64,000 bases of DNA from Hypomesus transpacificus (GCF_021917145.1 NC_061063.1:4716510-4780509); one strand, 5' to 3'; shown: positions 1 to 29,320, numbered from the stretch's first letter. Notes: a model not told the origin generated them from the letters alone. A program made the numbers and translations.

Positions 1-3000
1 AAAGAAAAAAGAATGTCATCTGAATGGTGTTGCCTTGTCGGGAGAAGCAGCAGTATTGTTCTGTATTTCCAGAGGAAAGGGCTCAAGTAACAGGAGATGG
101 TGACGTTGACTTCTTGTTTATGCATAGCATCTCCATGAAGCAGCACATTGATGTATTCCGAGCGGTATTCTATTCAGAAAGGCCTGCTGATAAATCCTGT
201 TTCCAGGGTCACCAGAGGAGGGAATCTGCAGCAGAGTTCAACTCAGGGAAAGTGTCTGGTTGGACATGTTTATAAAGGCCACCACGGATTTATGAGGCCA
301 ACCTTAACCTTTCCCTGCAATCTATTTTCATACACTAATCAGCATCCAATGTTTACAGTAGCCCATTTACTGTGGTGAGGTCAGATCAGAGTGGTGTACA
401 ATCATTCTGCAAAACGCCATTTCAGGAACACCATGTAAAAACCATAGTCATTTTGTCACCAGTTCAAAGAAGATTGTATTTTAATCTGGTATCTCCTTCA
501 AATTTCAGGACCTTTTGTATGATTTTGTTAATATATCCTGTATAATATTCTGTCTGAAACATGCCAGTACCCTCAAAAAAATTATTTTAGTAGCACTTCA
601 TTTGAGCATTATTTGAATTGTTTAAAATGTAAATGGTCTCCAAAAAGGGTGCAACATTCAGTACTATACAATTACAATATATTACCTCTTGAAGTGATAC
701 CAATAAGTTTTATGTTGGGGGTTTTTCAAAGCTAAATGTGCGTTTACTAAGAATCTGTATTTAGATACTTTATAACAGTGACAGTGCCAATAAAGGTCAC
801 ATGAATTACAGAAGCCTCCACTCTGGTATGGTCTATGCAGTGGAAGAGGCTCCTATACTGTTTACAGTAGAAAGAGCTGGTGGGGGGGGGGGGGGTTCAG
901 TCACCATAAACACAGGCACACATACCGCACCCAGTCTCCCACATTCATGTGTGTGTGTGTGTGTGTGTGTGGGCGGGGTGTGGTGTGGTGTGGTGGTGAG
1001 GGGGGAGACTGGCTGTCGGATCTTTATATCTTGTCGCCTCACAAACCCCCCCATGTCAAGGCACCAGCATTCTGACATTAATGCATCGAGGGGTGTAATT
1101 CCAATTTGTTTCAAAGGAACTATTAATTTGCCCATTTCAAGGCCAGGCAGGAGGGAACCCCTGTAACGCCACTGAACCGTGAAAGACATTATCTGGGGGG
1201 CTCAGACTTTTTGAAGGAGACATGTAGAATTGATGCGCTTTCATGGGAGGCGTCGACACCCGCGGACGTTTGAGCCGGGCTCCCCGCCGCCGAGCTCCCA
1301 GCATGCCTTCTGAGGAGCGATGTCATTAGGCCTGTAATAACAGCGATGGGCGCATTAATGACGGAGCGCCCGCTCTGGCGTCCCGCGCACCGCCCAATCT
1401 CTCCTCTACACCTCAGGCATACTAAACAGGCCCTAATGACACCCCTGTACAGCCACGCACTGGAGGAGGAGCGGTGCTCAAAAGCCAGCTGTCTAGAACT
1501 GGAGAACACGAGTTCATTTGCCGTCTTGAATGGGTTTTTAGTGGGGTGTTGATGTGCACTGCAGCCCTCCACACAGTCTCCTGGCAGCTCAAGCGGCTAA
1601 TGCGCTGATGGCCATGATGCGCTCTAACGTATTGTCCACGTTATCCAAAACATTGTCCGCAGTCAACGGATGTTTTCTAATGCCATGTCCTTTATTTGGA
1701 CTGCAATGCGAAATCATACCATGAAAATTGTGTTTTTTTTCTCTAGAGAACTAAGTTTAACAGACTATTGCAGATGCTTCATTCACTGCAGCCCAGAGAA
1801 AGTTTAGGCTAAGCAATAAAGTTTTGCAAGTGGGGGCACTTCTCCAGGTTACGCAGTAGATTTATTATCCTGCCAGATCTTAATCAGGGGTATCTTTGTT
1901 CTGACAGCGGTGCCCTCCCTTGCCTCACCGCTACCTGCCTCCACCTAGCTCATGACTAATACCCACACTGTTTGCTTGTGATATAACAGTAAAGATTTAC
2001 TAAAGTGGCACTGCGACATTTACGGGGAGATTTGAATGTTCTCCTGTGCTCTCTCTCACTCTCTCATCTCTCTAACACTCTTGAGTGTCTCTCAGTTTTA
2101 ATTGCTGGGGATAATTCCTAAGATAAAATCTCCTTGGTATGGAAGAGGTACCTGATTGACCTTTTCTAAGCTCACGGTGTTATGACAGTGCTTTTCTTCC
2201 ACTTTATTGGTCTGGGTGTGTGTGTGTGTTCTGAGGGCATGTCTTCTCTCCCTCGCTGCGCCACGGGAAGAAGACACTCATTAAGAGAGAGGGGCCTGAA
2301 AAGGTTCCTGACACAATAGAATCTCCCTCTTCTCTCTGCCACATTAGTGACGCACACAGGTGGGACTAAATTAGTTCTGAAAGGAAGCGGGGAGGGTGCG
2401 GGCGTACAGAGTTCTTCAACACCAACACACAGGGGCCACCTCTGCTCCTGTTCCTAAGAAGATGCACATGCTGAGCCTTTGCTCATTAACTTAGAACAAC
2501 AGCCCATGATTTGGCCTCGCTCACGCCCGGTCCTATTATGACAGCTGCAACAAGGAGCAATCAGAGGGCCCGCGCAGGAAAGGGTTAGAACGCTGATCTA
2601 TTTACAGATGTGTTGTAAAACAGCCCAGTTGGATTCGCTTTATTTTTCAACGATTAAAACAGGCTAAAGGCGGAACACGTTGGTTCCTAATATCACCATT
2701 CCAGTAGAACTCCAAGAACGTCTATAGTGCTATAAAACCCCGGCTTCGTTATAGCAAATCTCCCGCGAGGCAGTGTCTCTGACTCGGTTCCTTTCCTGGT
2801 GGTGTGGGACTACAGGGAGCTTTTGTCCTTGGTTCATGTCAAATTTACACTCGCATAAAAAGGTAAATACTCCACAAGGCCGCTCAGATAGGGGCTTCTG
2901 ATTGGCTCTCTATTACAGCTTTATGGATTGTGTAATTCACACAGACACCAGCAAGCCTCACAGAGAACAGGGTACCTGCGGAGGATCATGGGGACGTGGT

Positions 3001-6000
3001 GATAATGTCCTGGCCTGTAATAGGCCAGCGGCACAGGTGACGCAGATACCGAAGATTTATTGGTTGTTATGGTTATCTGCCGCTGCAGGTACAGCTTGTA
3101 AGCCTAAATGTTGGTTATCTTTACCTTCTGTGTTTTACTTAACGCCAAGGTTAGCAGTTGTAAACACAGTATTATCATCAGAAAAAAAATTATACTTTGC
3201 TAGAATAAAGACTGCTTTTTAAGGTTGTTGTCGTGGAACTCAGACCCATAACGAGCCTCAGATGTTTTGACTTTTTCAGTTGGTGTCGACTATACGGAAA
3301 CCCTCACACATATGCACACACACGCTCCATGAGTAGATGACCCTCAGGTGGCTGATTGATACCTGCTTACTGGAGGGTGTGTGATCAGTCATAGGGCGTG
3401 TTGGTGATACTGGCTCATAGTTGGAGAGTGTGTCCCTCTCCCAGGAAACACTATCTCCCAGCAGCCCATAAAACACCCTGCTCAGAGGACATGCAGGAGC
3501 ACAGCATGCCACCAAACACCATTCCTCTTACTCCACCAAGGACAGGCACATCACTTATGTCAACTCTCCACTTCCTCCCCCACTCAAACGGTTCACCTTA
3601 TATTTGCTTGGACTACAGCAACTTACCCACGACAAGCCGACAACCTTCCACCGGTAAATTCTGATCGAGTTTGTTTCCTCCCTTTGGGCCCTATTAGCAC
3701 ATCTCCAGGCATCAGTCTGGGAATGTATTCAAACTCTTGTTAAAATACCCCCCACTGTTCTCTGTCAATAATGATCATATTAACATTGTGTGACATTGTT
3801 TAGGCTTGGAGTCCAACCCTTGTTGTGTGTTTATGTAAAAGACAACCAATTAACTCAGAGGAGAGATATGTTATCACCCTAAGCTCAAAATGAGGGGAAA
3901 ATAGCAGTCCAGCTAATCTTCTCTGCATCCCTTCAGCGTTCAATAATAAATGATTTCTATCTGCCCACTTACTGTAGACTAAGACCTCTCGTGATTTTCC
4001 ACGCTGTTTCTCTACAAATCATTAACTTCACGCTTAGCACACGCAATTATGTTAGATTTACTGACATGTCCACCTTCCACTGTTTCCACCCAATCAATGT
4101 TCAAAAGGACACAAACCGCTAAATTTAAAGGCCAATGGTGCACAAAGAAATGTTCTTGCGTGTATTTCCGAGTCAGGGTGAGGTGAAGTTACTTCATCTC
4201 ACTTAAGTCTCGTCCTGCCAGCGTTTGCCTGAGCGTTATTAAATCGCCTTGGCGTTGCAGTGCTCTCCATGACCTGCCAAGGATAAAGAATCTGTTTACT
4301 GTAAATTGCACCCCACTCCCTCTCAAATACCATCTGCCATACCGAACAGCGCTGTGCTCACAACCTCTAAAAATAGACTCTGATTGGCTCCTGATGAGAC
4401 AGGGGTCCACAACACCCAAATAAACCTCAACGTTCGTCTGTGATTCAGTCGACGGGCTGCGGGTTATCACCATGTTCACCTCTTCCAACACCAACTCGCC
4501 TCTCAAGTCATTGGACTCATTTGGCGTGAACTTAATGAAGCTGTAATGTTTGAGTGTGTGTGTGTACACGCATGCATGCGTGTCTGTCGACACCAAGCAA
4601 GTAAGGGCAAGAAGCAGCCTTTTTTTTTCTCTTTCTAAACAGGCTGGTGACTGATGCTCGGATCATGCTTGGTGTAATTGGCTTCTGCCAGCTTGTTTTA
4701 CAGCTCTGTCTCTCTGTGCTGTGATTTGTCAGTTGCTGATGCAGACGGCCCCACCTGTAGCTAGAAGGCCATGAGATGCAAATGTTGCAGGAATGTATAC
4801 CCTTGTATCTGTTGCCTATGCTCAGCTATTTGTCGTCTGTATGTGTACTACAACCCAGCACTACAACCACATTGATTACCTAAAAGTTCTCTGTTTTTCA
4901 ATAGAATTTTACACCATACCTTGATACCAGTTTGTTTGTGGCATACAGTAAACTAGTAATAAGTGAGTATTGAGTTTTGACAGCTTTACAAGCCCAGGAC
5001 AGTTTGGAGTGAACTTGATGATTGCTCTTCAGCACTCTTTTAAGGTTGTGCTGACTTAAAAAATAAATAAAAAAGAAGCCTGATTCTCGACTGCCCTCCA
5101 AACTATAGAACTTTTCCACCGATGCCGATAAAGCAGCTCCTTGTGAAAGAGCTGAGGAATCCATACTAATCTTCCAGAGGCAGAGCCCATATCTCCAGCT
5201 CGGCACATATTTAAAGGTCATCTGTGGTTTTACAAGTGGAGGTAATGGCGTTCCTACATTTCCATGAATTGGCTGATCTGTCACTGAAGGCTTGTTTATG
5301 AGCCGTTTGTTCCCCGGAACGCTCCTTCCCCAGTGCAGAGCTCATTCCAGCCGCCATAAAATACACAATTGCTCCGATTCATCACTGAATTAGTGGGAGC
5401 ATGACGGCTCCTGCCAAGCGGTGGCGCGCTCGCTGATCCAGGTACAGCCACAAACTATTATTATATTAACTGATTAGCAAAGACTGTCATCTGTGGGTGG
5501 TTACTGTAATATTGGCCTAAGTTATGCCCTGTGTCCATATGCCCTAGGCCATAGAAGGTGTATCAGGCAAGGTAAACAATAGGTTGATGTTGTTACAGAA
5601 TCACTTAATAACTATTGCTACAAAAGTAAGTCATGTTTTTTTACCATTTGATTCGGTAATATTCATAAACCAACATTCATAAATGCAACACACATTGTTT
5701 GTTTAAGTGATAAGTGATAACCCTGCATACATTTATTGAGCACTGTGGTGGCCTATGGTCCACTGTATCGTGTTTGGTTCCACACCTCCTAACAGTAATC
5801 CTGTTGTGTTCTTCAGGGCATCCTAAATGCAGCGCTGTCCCCCATATTTCTAAGGCTCACAGGGTTTGTTTCCTTGTTCTGAGTTCCCCGGTCGGCCTGC
5901 CTGACTGAGGAAAAACAGCTGTTTAAGGGTGCTGGAGACGGGGACGAATGCTCAGTCTGCTCCCTGTGATCGGTGAAAGGTTGGTCCTCACTGCCCAGTG

Positions 6001-9000
6001 TTTCTACCTCAGTTCTAGCTCTCCCCTCCAACCATGCTAGTGGGTGATAGTGCCACGGTGCTGTGCTGTAATTTCCTTCCTTTCTCATCTTTATCTTCAC
6101 CTTTGGTTTCCTGTCCATGAACATAGCTGGTCCTACACACAGCCCGCCGTGTAATCTCCCACTCTAAAGCTGCATGTAAATGAGGTATTTCTCAGGGGCC
6201 GTCACCCCTTTTACACACCTACACGCACATACAGTACAGTATTTTGCAGGAAAACACTCCCACAAACACATAAATCTCATAATGAAGCCTCGCACTCTTT
6301 TTTGGGGGGGGTTCAACTTTCAATCTCACATTGAGAAATGTGGCATTAGAACACTATTTTTTGCTTTGCTTTCAATATCTATTGGGTCCTCAACTGATAG
6401 GGATGATGGCCAGAGAGAGATCATCCATCATGCTCATCCACAGTGACACCTGTCAGCTTTCTCTCCGGGGAGAAGGGGGTCCATCCAGCCAGTCTAGCTG
6501 CGGAGCTGCCTCTCTGACTCGCACAAAGAGAACCTCCAGCACCTTTCACGGGATGAAACGGCCTGGAACAAAGGTAATAGACATCAGCGCTCCTCCCTCC
6601 CTTCCTCCTCCCCCATTCGCCAGTCGCAGCATTGGCATCACGTCCAGGCGACGTCATGGTGGAGCCGCTCCCTCTGCCTCGGGGCGGCGCGGTGGTGAGC
6701 CCGACCCAGCACTTGAGCATTAGAATGTGCTGGAGCCGGTACAGCTGGCTCCAGACGCCACGGTTCCAGCAGAAGGCGAAGGAGCGGAGGAGGCCTGGCG
6801 TCCGACTGGCAGGCACATCCCGTCCCATCACGCCCGCCGTCTGAGCCCCACACGATAAGCCCTCATTACCATAGGTTTATTTTCTCCTATTGAAACGGCT
6901 GCTAAAACAAAGGGCGGTTGATTATTTTGCCTGATCGTTGTAGCATTCAAGCCGTCTGTTTGAAAGGGGGAGAGAACAATGCCGTCCCTCATCGGGAAAA
7001 GGGAGCCTGACATGCATACAAGGCAGGAAGGAAGGCTGGAATACTGACGTGAGTTCAGCCTGTCCACTCTCCACAAAGGGCCCATGAGACAGAGACAGAC
7101 ACACAAAAGAGCTGAATCTGACAGTCCTGTCCATCCACTCCAATGGCCGCCGTCCCTGGAGATGATGGCCTGGCTTCACAGACCTCGTCATTCATGGCCG
7201 ACATTTACATTGTGACTGATCTCAGTGTTTGATGTTTGATTGTTGATAGATTAATGGTTGTCGATGAAACAATTGGAATTCTGCAATGAGATTCGACGTG
7301 TGAAAGACTATTGGAAACGTATTGGTATTGGACACAGGAGTCATTGAGTCTTGCTTCTTCTCTTTGGTTTTGTTTTCGACTTTTGTTGAAATGATCCTGG
7401 AACTTTCTGTTCATTCTTTTCTACCTCTTGAACCTGCTTGTTGTGTAATGTATGATAATGTATCTTCCCCTGTCAATGGGCTACTATTAATACACTATTA
7501 AAACCTCCATGAGGGTTGAAACCTAGGGAGGCTAGAGGGGGAGGAAATTTGTTGCTAAACCTCTCAGGTTGTACTCTAAGTGACTGGGTGAAGGGGCTCT
7601 GATTGAGGCCAGATCTCTCTAACGACTCAGTAATCGGAGGCTTAATTGCAGAGTGTGGATGAGGGTGAAGGGTAAACGCATCTATATGTCTGTCCGTTTT
7701 TCTTTCTGTGTCTTTGTCCCTCTGTCTGTCCATCTGGTCATCTTTGCCTCCAATCAAGATATTGCAAGGAGGCATTTAGTCTCATTTCGATGTTGTTGTT
7801 GACTGCATAGTGCCAGTTAGCAAAGCAACACATAATGCATTATGGGTTATTTGTAGTCATTGAATTCCAAGCAATGTACTGTGTTAGCTTTATTCCTTAG
7901 TAGATGGGGATTATTACCATGCATGGAATTGACTTTAAATTGGGGAAATGCTGTAGCAACACAGCTAAGAGGGACAGAAAACAGCGGATTACAAGGGTTT
8001 TTTCACTCCATAATGTGATTTTAAAGTAAAGAGTCTTACCTTTGTAACATGTTCCCAGTAAGGATGGTGGGAGGTTGAGATTAGCAGAGAGAATAGAGTT
8101 TGGGACAAAGCCGATTAGTCGGAATTGAAACACAGCCAAATTGAGTTCCTTCCCTTTTTTCAAATGCTGTTGTTCAAAATGTAAGATTAGTTTTGTTAAA
8201 TAGCATGAAGTGAATTGTTTTCGTTTTTGTATTATAAATATTTTATGTCTGACAGAAAATAACTGACTTTCTTCTGTTTTCATTTTAGCAGAGACATATG
8301 TTTGTTATTATGTAAAGGGCTTTATTGAATAAAATAATTGATATCTTACCAGAGTGGACATTTCTGAGTCGATATGGTTTACCATTTTCTTTATTTGAAT
8401 TGACATTTTATGAATCCAATGTGTTTGCTAGTGGCCGTGAAAAATACTTCCTGAGTCTTGCACTGCCATCTGCTGGTTACTAACCCTGTGTAACTGTTAT
8501 ATTGTAATTATAAAAGACACATGTCAGTGAATGAATAAGAATAACTAGTAAAGCTAAGGACAACTCACAATTCAGTTTGTAATTATCAAGTTATTAATTA
8601 TTAAGTATACTTTATTAACTTACAAAAGCATAATTGAAGCATGGCTGAAGACATAAACCCTCTTCACAGGGTAAAAAGGATCAACTATGTTCTGCTTGTC
8701 TGCACATTGATAGACATGGATTGTCAAATAAAACCTTTTGAAATAAAAAATATTAAATTCTGTTTTAAAATGTAAATAAGATTGGAAGCATGTAGTCAGC
8801 TGGGAAAAATTGGAAGGAGGTCCGGCAGAGCATAGGTGATAAGCCTTGTTTTAGAATCTCTCAGTGGACAGAACCCACAAGGAGCTTTTTGAGTATCCTG
8901 AAGCCGTTAAATGTTGGAAGTTCTGACAGGTACACTCACTCATTGACTTGTCAGTCCGTATATTTTCATCTCTCATTTGAAAATGTACGCAGGATTCTTA

Positions 9001-9741
9001 AAGTGCTCGCCCCCGATGTGAATTATTACTCAAACCGGCTCTTCCAAATCCTGCCGTGTCATTTCCTGATCAGATCAAATGAGATCGCGGTCACCTCTGC
9101 AGTATCGGCGAAAAGTCGAGGTTGTCTCTCACTCGACCGGTTGCACGTCTCATCTTGTGCTGAGACCTCGTGTTGCTTTGAGGCTATATTTACCTGTAAT
9201 GGTGCCGCTCTGTGCGCCGCTCGTCATTCCCGCTTCCAGCATGCAGGGTTATCTGTGAACCTGTCACTCCGTCCAAGGCCGGAGCCGTGAAGAGACGGTG
9301 ATTTATGCTCCTCTCAGAGTAACATTGAATCCACCACAAAGAGAGAGAGAGAGAGGTTAGAGCGGTGGGATGAGGCGCGGGGGATGAGTGGTGTTCAACC
9401 GAGACGCATCCATTCACCCCTGACAGGGAGATGTCATCCTTTCAAGGCAGGAGTTAAGCCGGGGTAGTTCACTCATAGTGCTGGGTAAGTGTATGGTTTG
9501 AGGTTCAGGAATTCACTGTGAAATATGTCTTTACCCTAAATCATGTGTATGACCCCAGACCACAGTAATGCCCATATCTCTCTACTCTCACAACTGTTTA
9601 TTTCTCCCCATTGTTTGTCAACCCCCATACATTAGCCACAGTTTAAAATAATGGGGACATGTTGTCCTTATTCTTCTATTAAGCCCCAAAATATCTTCTG
9701 TATATTTAAATATTCTTTATCCATGCAAGAAATGTATTTAT
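1..9741. other. Gene-free noncoding stretch downstream of glcci1
   Basis: I see no supported coding exon here. The open frames are short, overlap on both strands and show no recognisable domain. The stretch has a (GT)n run near 949-971, a G run near 885-896, and several GC-balanced islands (about 1230-1480, 2500-2800, 5330-5460, 6590-6850 and 9000-9250) that could be regulatory, although this cannot be tested without alignment. In human the gene beyond GLCCI1 is ICA1; no ica1 exon was recognised. Confidence 0.6.
949..971. repeat. (GT)n microsatellite
   Basis: An uninterrupted GT dinucleotide run of about 11 units, followed by a GT/GGTGTG-rich stretch to about 1000. It is simple-sequence DNA with no coding meaning. 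Confidence 0.9.
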
Positions 9742-10487
9742 TAGTGCTGTCAGTTTAACGCGTTATTAACGGCGTTAACGCAAACCCAAATTAACGGCGT
9801 CAATTTTTTTATCGCGCGATTAACGCTCTTTTTGGCCTAGCAAACTTTGTAGTTTTTTTCACATGCTGTTGCAACAACTACCGAAGTTAGAAAAACTACA
9901 ACATCACACCGGATCTAGCTAGACCGGAAACAAAACAACAGGCACGCCACACACTTGTTTGGCTTGCGATCCGGCTAAAGCGTAGTAGCAGAGCCCGTTT
10001 ACGGATATGAGACATTCTCTGGTAGTAGGTTAACGTTACGTTTTGAGTTGATGGCGAGCGCGAGACGCCGAAATGGATGCCAATAAGATTCTGAATGGAA
10101 AGTTGACTTTTAAAAAGTTGCCAAATGGTTCCATTGACAAGACCAAAGTGATCTGTGTGTTTTGTCGTTGTAAACTGAGCTATCATCGCAGCACGTCCAG
10201 TCTGAAATACCACTTGATGGCCAAGCACACAGATGATGCGAATTCTCCGTCAAAGCCAGGCGATTGCAATGTTGTTTTCAATAACAAAAAATATTTGCAC
10301 GAAGCAATCCGAACCACTTTGACATGTTGATTAGAGCATTACAATTGAAAAAAGAATGGGACAAAAAGAAATCAAGGGACATTTAGAATAGATAAAAATG
10401 TGCGATTAATTGTGATTAATCGCGACTTAACTAACCGCATTAATGCGATTAATCGCGATTAAACATTTTAATCGTTTGACCGCACTA
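9742..10487 (+). mobile_element. Non-autonomous hAT-type DNA transposon with BED-finger ORF
   Basis: The 746-bp element is bounded by a perfect 8-bp direct repeat, GTATTTAT, at 9734-9741 and 10488-10495. An 8-bp target duplication is the hallmark of hAT insertion. The ends are imperfect inverted repeats: the left end starts TAGTGCTGTCAG and the right end reads TTGACCGCACTA. Both ends are rich in TTAACG/ATTAATCGCG motifs. Inside is one short ORF with a BED zinc finger; no transposase catalytic or dimerisation region is present, so mobility would have to come from another copy. Confidence 0.85.
10073..10330 (+). CDS. BED-type zinc finger protein fragment of a hAT transposase
   Basis: This 85-residue open frame lies wholly inside the 746-bp hAT element. 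It contains a C-x2-C pair (CVFC, about residues 25-28) followed by HLMAKH (H-x4-H), the spacing of a BED zinc finger, which in hAT transposases binds the element's ends. The frame stops about 33 residues after the finger and the RNase-H-like core is missing. What remains could bind terminal repeats without cutting. Whether it is expressed is unknown. It may simply be an unbroken leftover of a deletion derivative. Confidence 0.6.
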   Translation: MDANKILNGKLTFKKLPNGSIDKTKVICVFCRCKLSYHRSTSSLKYHLMAKHTDDANSPSKPGDCNVVFNNKKYLHEAIRTTLTC

Positions 10488-10495
10488 GTATTTAT

Positions 10496-13220
10496 TAGAG
10501 AGCAGGTGACATGATAAAGTCAAATTACCCTGGACTGACTTTTCCAATTTGAGCAGCTCTCAGCCACTAGAGGGGGTGCTATAAAATGTGACTCACTGGT
10601 CCATTCATGATCATTTAATACAGGCCCCATCTCATCAACCTTTCCTATAAATCTGAAAGAAAAGACCTACCTATAATGTCTTTAATGTTTCTGAATCCAC
10701 ATATTCATACTGCACTGCAGGGTCATGTATCATTCACACATTCCAGGGCCTGTCCCTTTGGTTCTGCTAATAACTTTATTTAAATAAGACAGATCTCTAT
10801 GTTGAAAAATACAAAATAATTTGCCACACACGGCCATCCCATTACAGAAAACAATTGATCCTATGGTGTCATCAGGAACAGTCAGCAGAGCACAGTGCCT
10901 GGACGGTAACAGTGAACCTATGTACTGTACAAACAGTAAGCAAGCTTTCGGTCTAACGCCAGCAACACAAGCCTTTGTGCACACACCAAGGGCAAAGTGA
11001 GATATATGTGGGAAACCAAATGCAATACGTTTTTGTGTGTGTGTGTGTCATGACCTAATAAGCTAACCTTGCAACAGTGGGATCTACAAATACAGTGGGA
11101 AAGAGGAGAGTTCCACTGTGAGTGTGGCTGTACACAGGACTAGCATTCTGGAGAGCATCACAGGGGAGGGGGGTTCATTTGTGCTGTTGTATAGATATAC
11201 TGTATTTGTGAGTTGTTTGGATTGCATTACCCTCTAAATAGCAGGTCAGCAAGTTTCCCTAAATGACAGCCAGGACCTCTCCCTCTTCTGTGGCCTAGCA
11301 CACAATGTTTTCGAGAAGTGGCCATAGCAGTCGATCGCTTTATTGCCAGTGTGCGTAAACTTTGACTCTGCAGGCTCAGTGTGTACTCAGACCTGCTGGT
11401 CATGTGCTCTGGTTACTGCCCAATGCTGGTTTTGGATTGGTTAATGGCTTTCACAACAAGCCGAGTGCTGACCTGACTCCTTACTCCAAGGCCTAAGAGT
11501 AAAACTAGGGAGGGTTGAACAATGACAACAGCTTTAGAAAGGAAACACCTTCTCTATTATTGCACACGTCTAGTTAACCAATGACATAATGATGTCAGTC
11601 ATTGGATAAGCTATATTTTTGATAATAAGGTGCTGGATTGAAATCAAATAAAAACAACATGGAAATTCATCCTTTTTAAAGCCATATATATCTACAGAGT
11701 CGGATGAAAGGAGTCTCAATGCGGTATTTCCTTGAGCCCACAAGATATTAAAATAAATAATGTTACTTTTGATTATGTTCATCTCGTAAATGTCTTGATA
11801 AGTTGAAGCGTCGATCATTAACGCTTGGATAAGTGATGTTCAACGCGGTATATTGTTACTACCTATAGAGGAACTCTATTAGGAATTTTGCACACAAGAC
11901 AATACGGAAGGCTCACCAGAGACGTATGGTAGAAAGGTGGTCAAAAGATGTCAACCTCCCTCTCTATGTGATTTGAGATACATTTGAATTTGGCTTGAGT
12001 CATTTGATCTCTAAACAGAGGAAGTTATGGAATTCGTTTTCTGCTTAGCTAACAGCTAAGGTTTGAGCGTGACATGTTTATGTGTGATATTTAAACAGTC
12101 TTCGTACGGGCATCACCTGAATATAACCGTCTCTCCTGTAGCTGTTTCTCAAGGAAATGTTACTGCAGGTTAAGACGCGACTTTAGATTACATCAACCAC
12201 TCAGTTTTCTACCGAATGGTTGACGGTTCCAACTACACCACACCTATGGCTATTCTTACTTCCCTACAGCATGTTTGAACTAATCTCAGTCAACACAACC
12301 AGGCATCAAATCTCTCTCTCTCTCTGTCTCTCTCAAACTGTGTTCCTGGACCACAACTCACCACCTCCACTAAGAGGACTAAGGGGGAGGCCAACAGAAG
12401 ACTGTCAACACACACCTTCAGTCTGCAAGCATGGGTCTAGGAAAAGGACAGCACGTGGCAACATGGAATGTCTAGGGAAACTCCTTCATCTGGAATGAGA
12501 ACGCGTGTGAAGCGATCAAAACTCTTCTACTTTGAGCTACAGATGTTTTTATGGACATACATTCCAAATTACCTGAGTCTAGAGTGAGATACCTGAAGCA
12601 AGGCCATAACAGACACTGTGCAACGGATCTGGCCATTTTGTCTGTCCATTACCTCTTCTCATTTTGTGTTATGCTTCCTTGTTTTGCATTGCGTATCTTA
12701 AAGTGGGTTCCAAAATGTGTTGTGGATCGTGTAAACATAATCCTGAACAGTATAGCTGTTTTCCCGTTACATACATAACACAGCAAATACACAGTTTTCA
12801 ATTGAAACAAGCCTTGTTTTTCTTTTCATAGATATATGAGACTATAATATGTATAGCGAGAGCTTATTCATACTGTGAATGTTGAAACAGAATACAACAC
12901 AGAGTTTAATCTTAAACATACTACCAGTTTTAAAATGCATGCCACCCCTCTATTCATGGTATTTCATTCTTCCCTCAAACGTTGGCATATCTATCACTGG
13001 ACAGATCACCGTGACCAGCCCAGCCAAGAGCAGTGCTTTTAAGAATATTCAAGGAACAATAAGGTGACGTTGTCGTCTTGTTTTGTGGATGTTGTTGGTG
13101 TTGTTGCTACGCCATGCAGAGAGTGGGGGTCAGCACAGAGGGGGACAGAGGGAGGGAGGGAGGAGTCGGTGACGGTGAGTGGGCGGGCGGCCGTGGAGCA
13201 GAGGCCAGCTCTGCTCCCGT
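10496..13220. other. Noncoding stretch between hAT element and glcci1 stop codon
   Basis: No coding exon is supported. The right part must contain the 3' UTR of glcci1, which is on the minus strand. Minus-strand AATAAA-type signals (TTTATT on the plus strand) occur near 10775 and 11338, so the 3' UTR may be long, but its end cannot be fixed. A nested inverted repeat sits at 11578-11605. Confidence 0.5.
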
Positions 13221-28568
<15,348 letters not shown>

Positions 28569-29320
28569 TGTCACGGTTAAACACTTCCAAAATGGCAAAC
28601 TTAACAATGACAATAAAAAATCCTAAGTGTTTGGTTAACTTAAACAGGCCTCAACTTCAACTACCTTGTGTATTTTTCAACGTAATAAAAAGCGGACTAA
28701 TAACCGAAGCAACCTCTTTACGAGCTGACTAAGTTAGCCTACTTGGTGAAACATTTTGTTTACACACGTATCGGTCAAAGCCTGGTAAGTTGTATCGCTA
28801 GAAAGCTCCCGACGTTACATTTCAGCAATGTTTCGACTACTTATCTTTTTCCAAAATGCTTCAATGCTCTGCGGGACTATACAAACTATTAGAACATTAA
28901 GAAGTCGCAATAAAACCAGTAAGTTATTTAAGTTTGCAATACTAAATTCAGTACTCAAACTACAACGTTCCTACTTAAGCATAGTACTAGTAGCCTAGTG
29001 AATTTGCGTCCAGTGTCTCAACCCCCTGTACTACGATTACTCGTTACGGTCAGAATCAGCACAACCTCCACTGGTTGACAGATAGGGGCGGAGTAAAGTC
29101 ACTGTAAACTTGGTTGGCCAAAAAATACATGGAGTAATTATTCATTGGTTACAATGTATCTATACATTCACCAATGGCTTCAATGAGGATTATGGTAGAT
29201 TGGATACGATTATAAACGTGTCTGCTTTACTAAATATAATTAGGCATTATACTTTTATTGGGTATCATACAGGTCCGTGAGCTGCAAACAGTGACTCAAA
29301 GACACAATCATTTAATTACA
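28569..29320. promoter_or_regulatory. Probable glcci1 5' UTR and promoter region, abutting umad1 3' end
   Basis: The glcci1 start codon at 28568 reads to the left, so its 5' UTR and promoter must lie immediately to the right. A minus-strand polyadenylation-like signal (TTTATT on the plus strand) near 29323 could end the umad1 transcript. The two minus-strand genes would then be tandem with less than 1 kb between them. No TATA box or start site can be fixed from the sequence. Confidence 0.35.

Noticed and set aside
6331-6853. Several ORFs of 70-136 codons on both strands in a GC-rich island
   Set aside because: Open on both strands because of base composition; no motif, no splice consensus. 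Treated as possible regulatory DNA.
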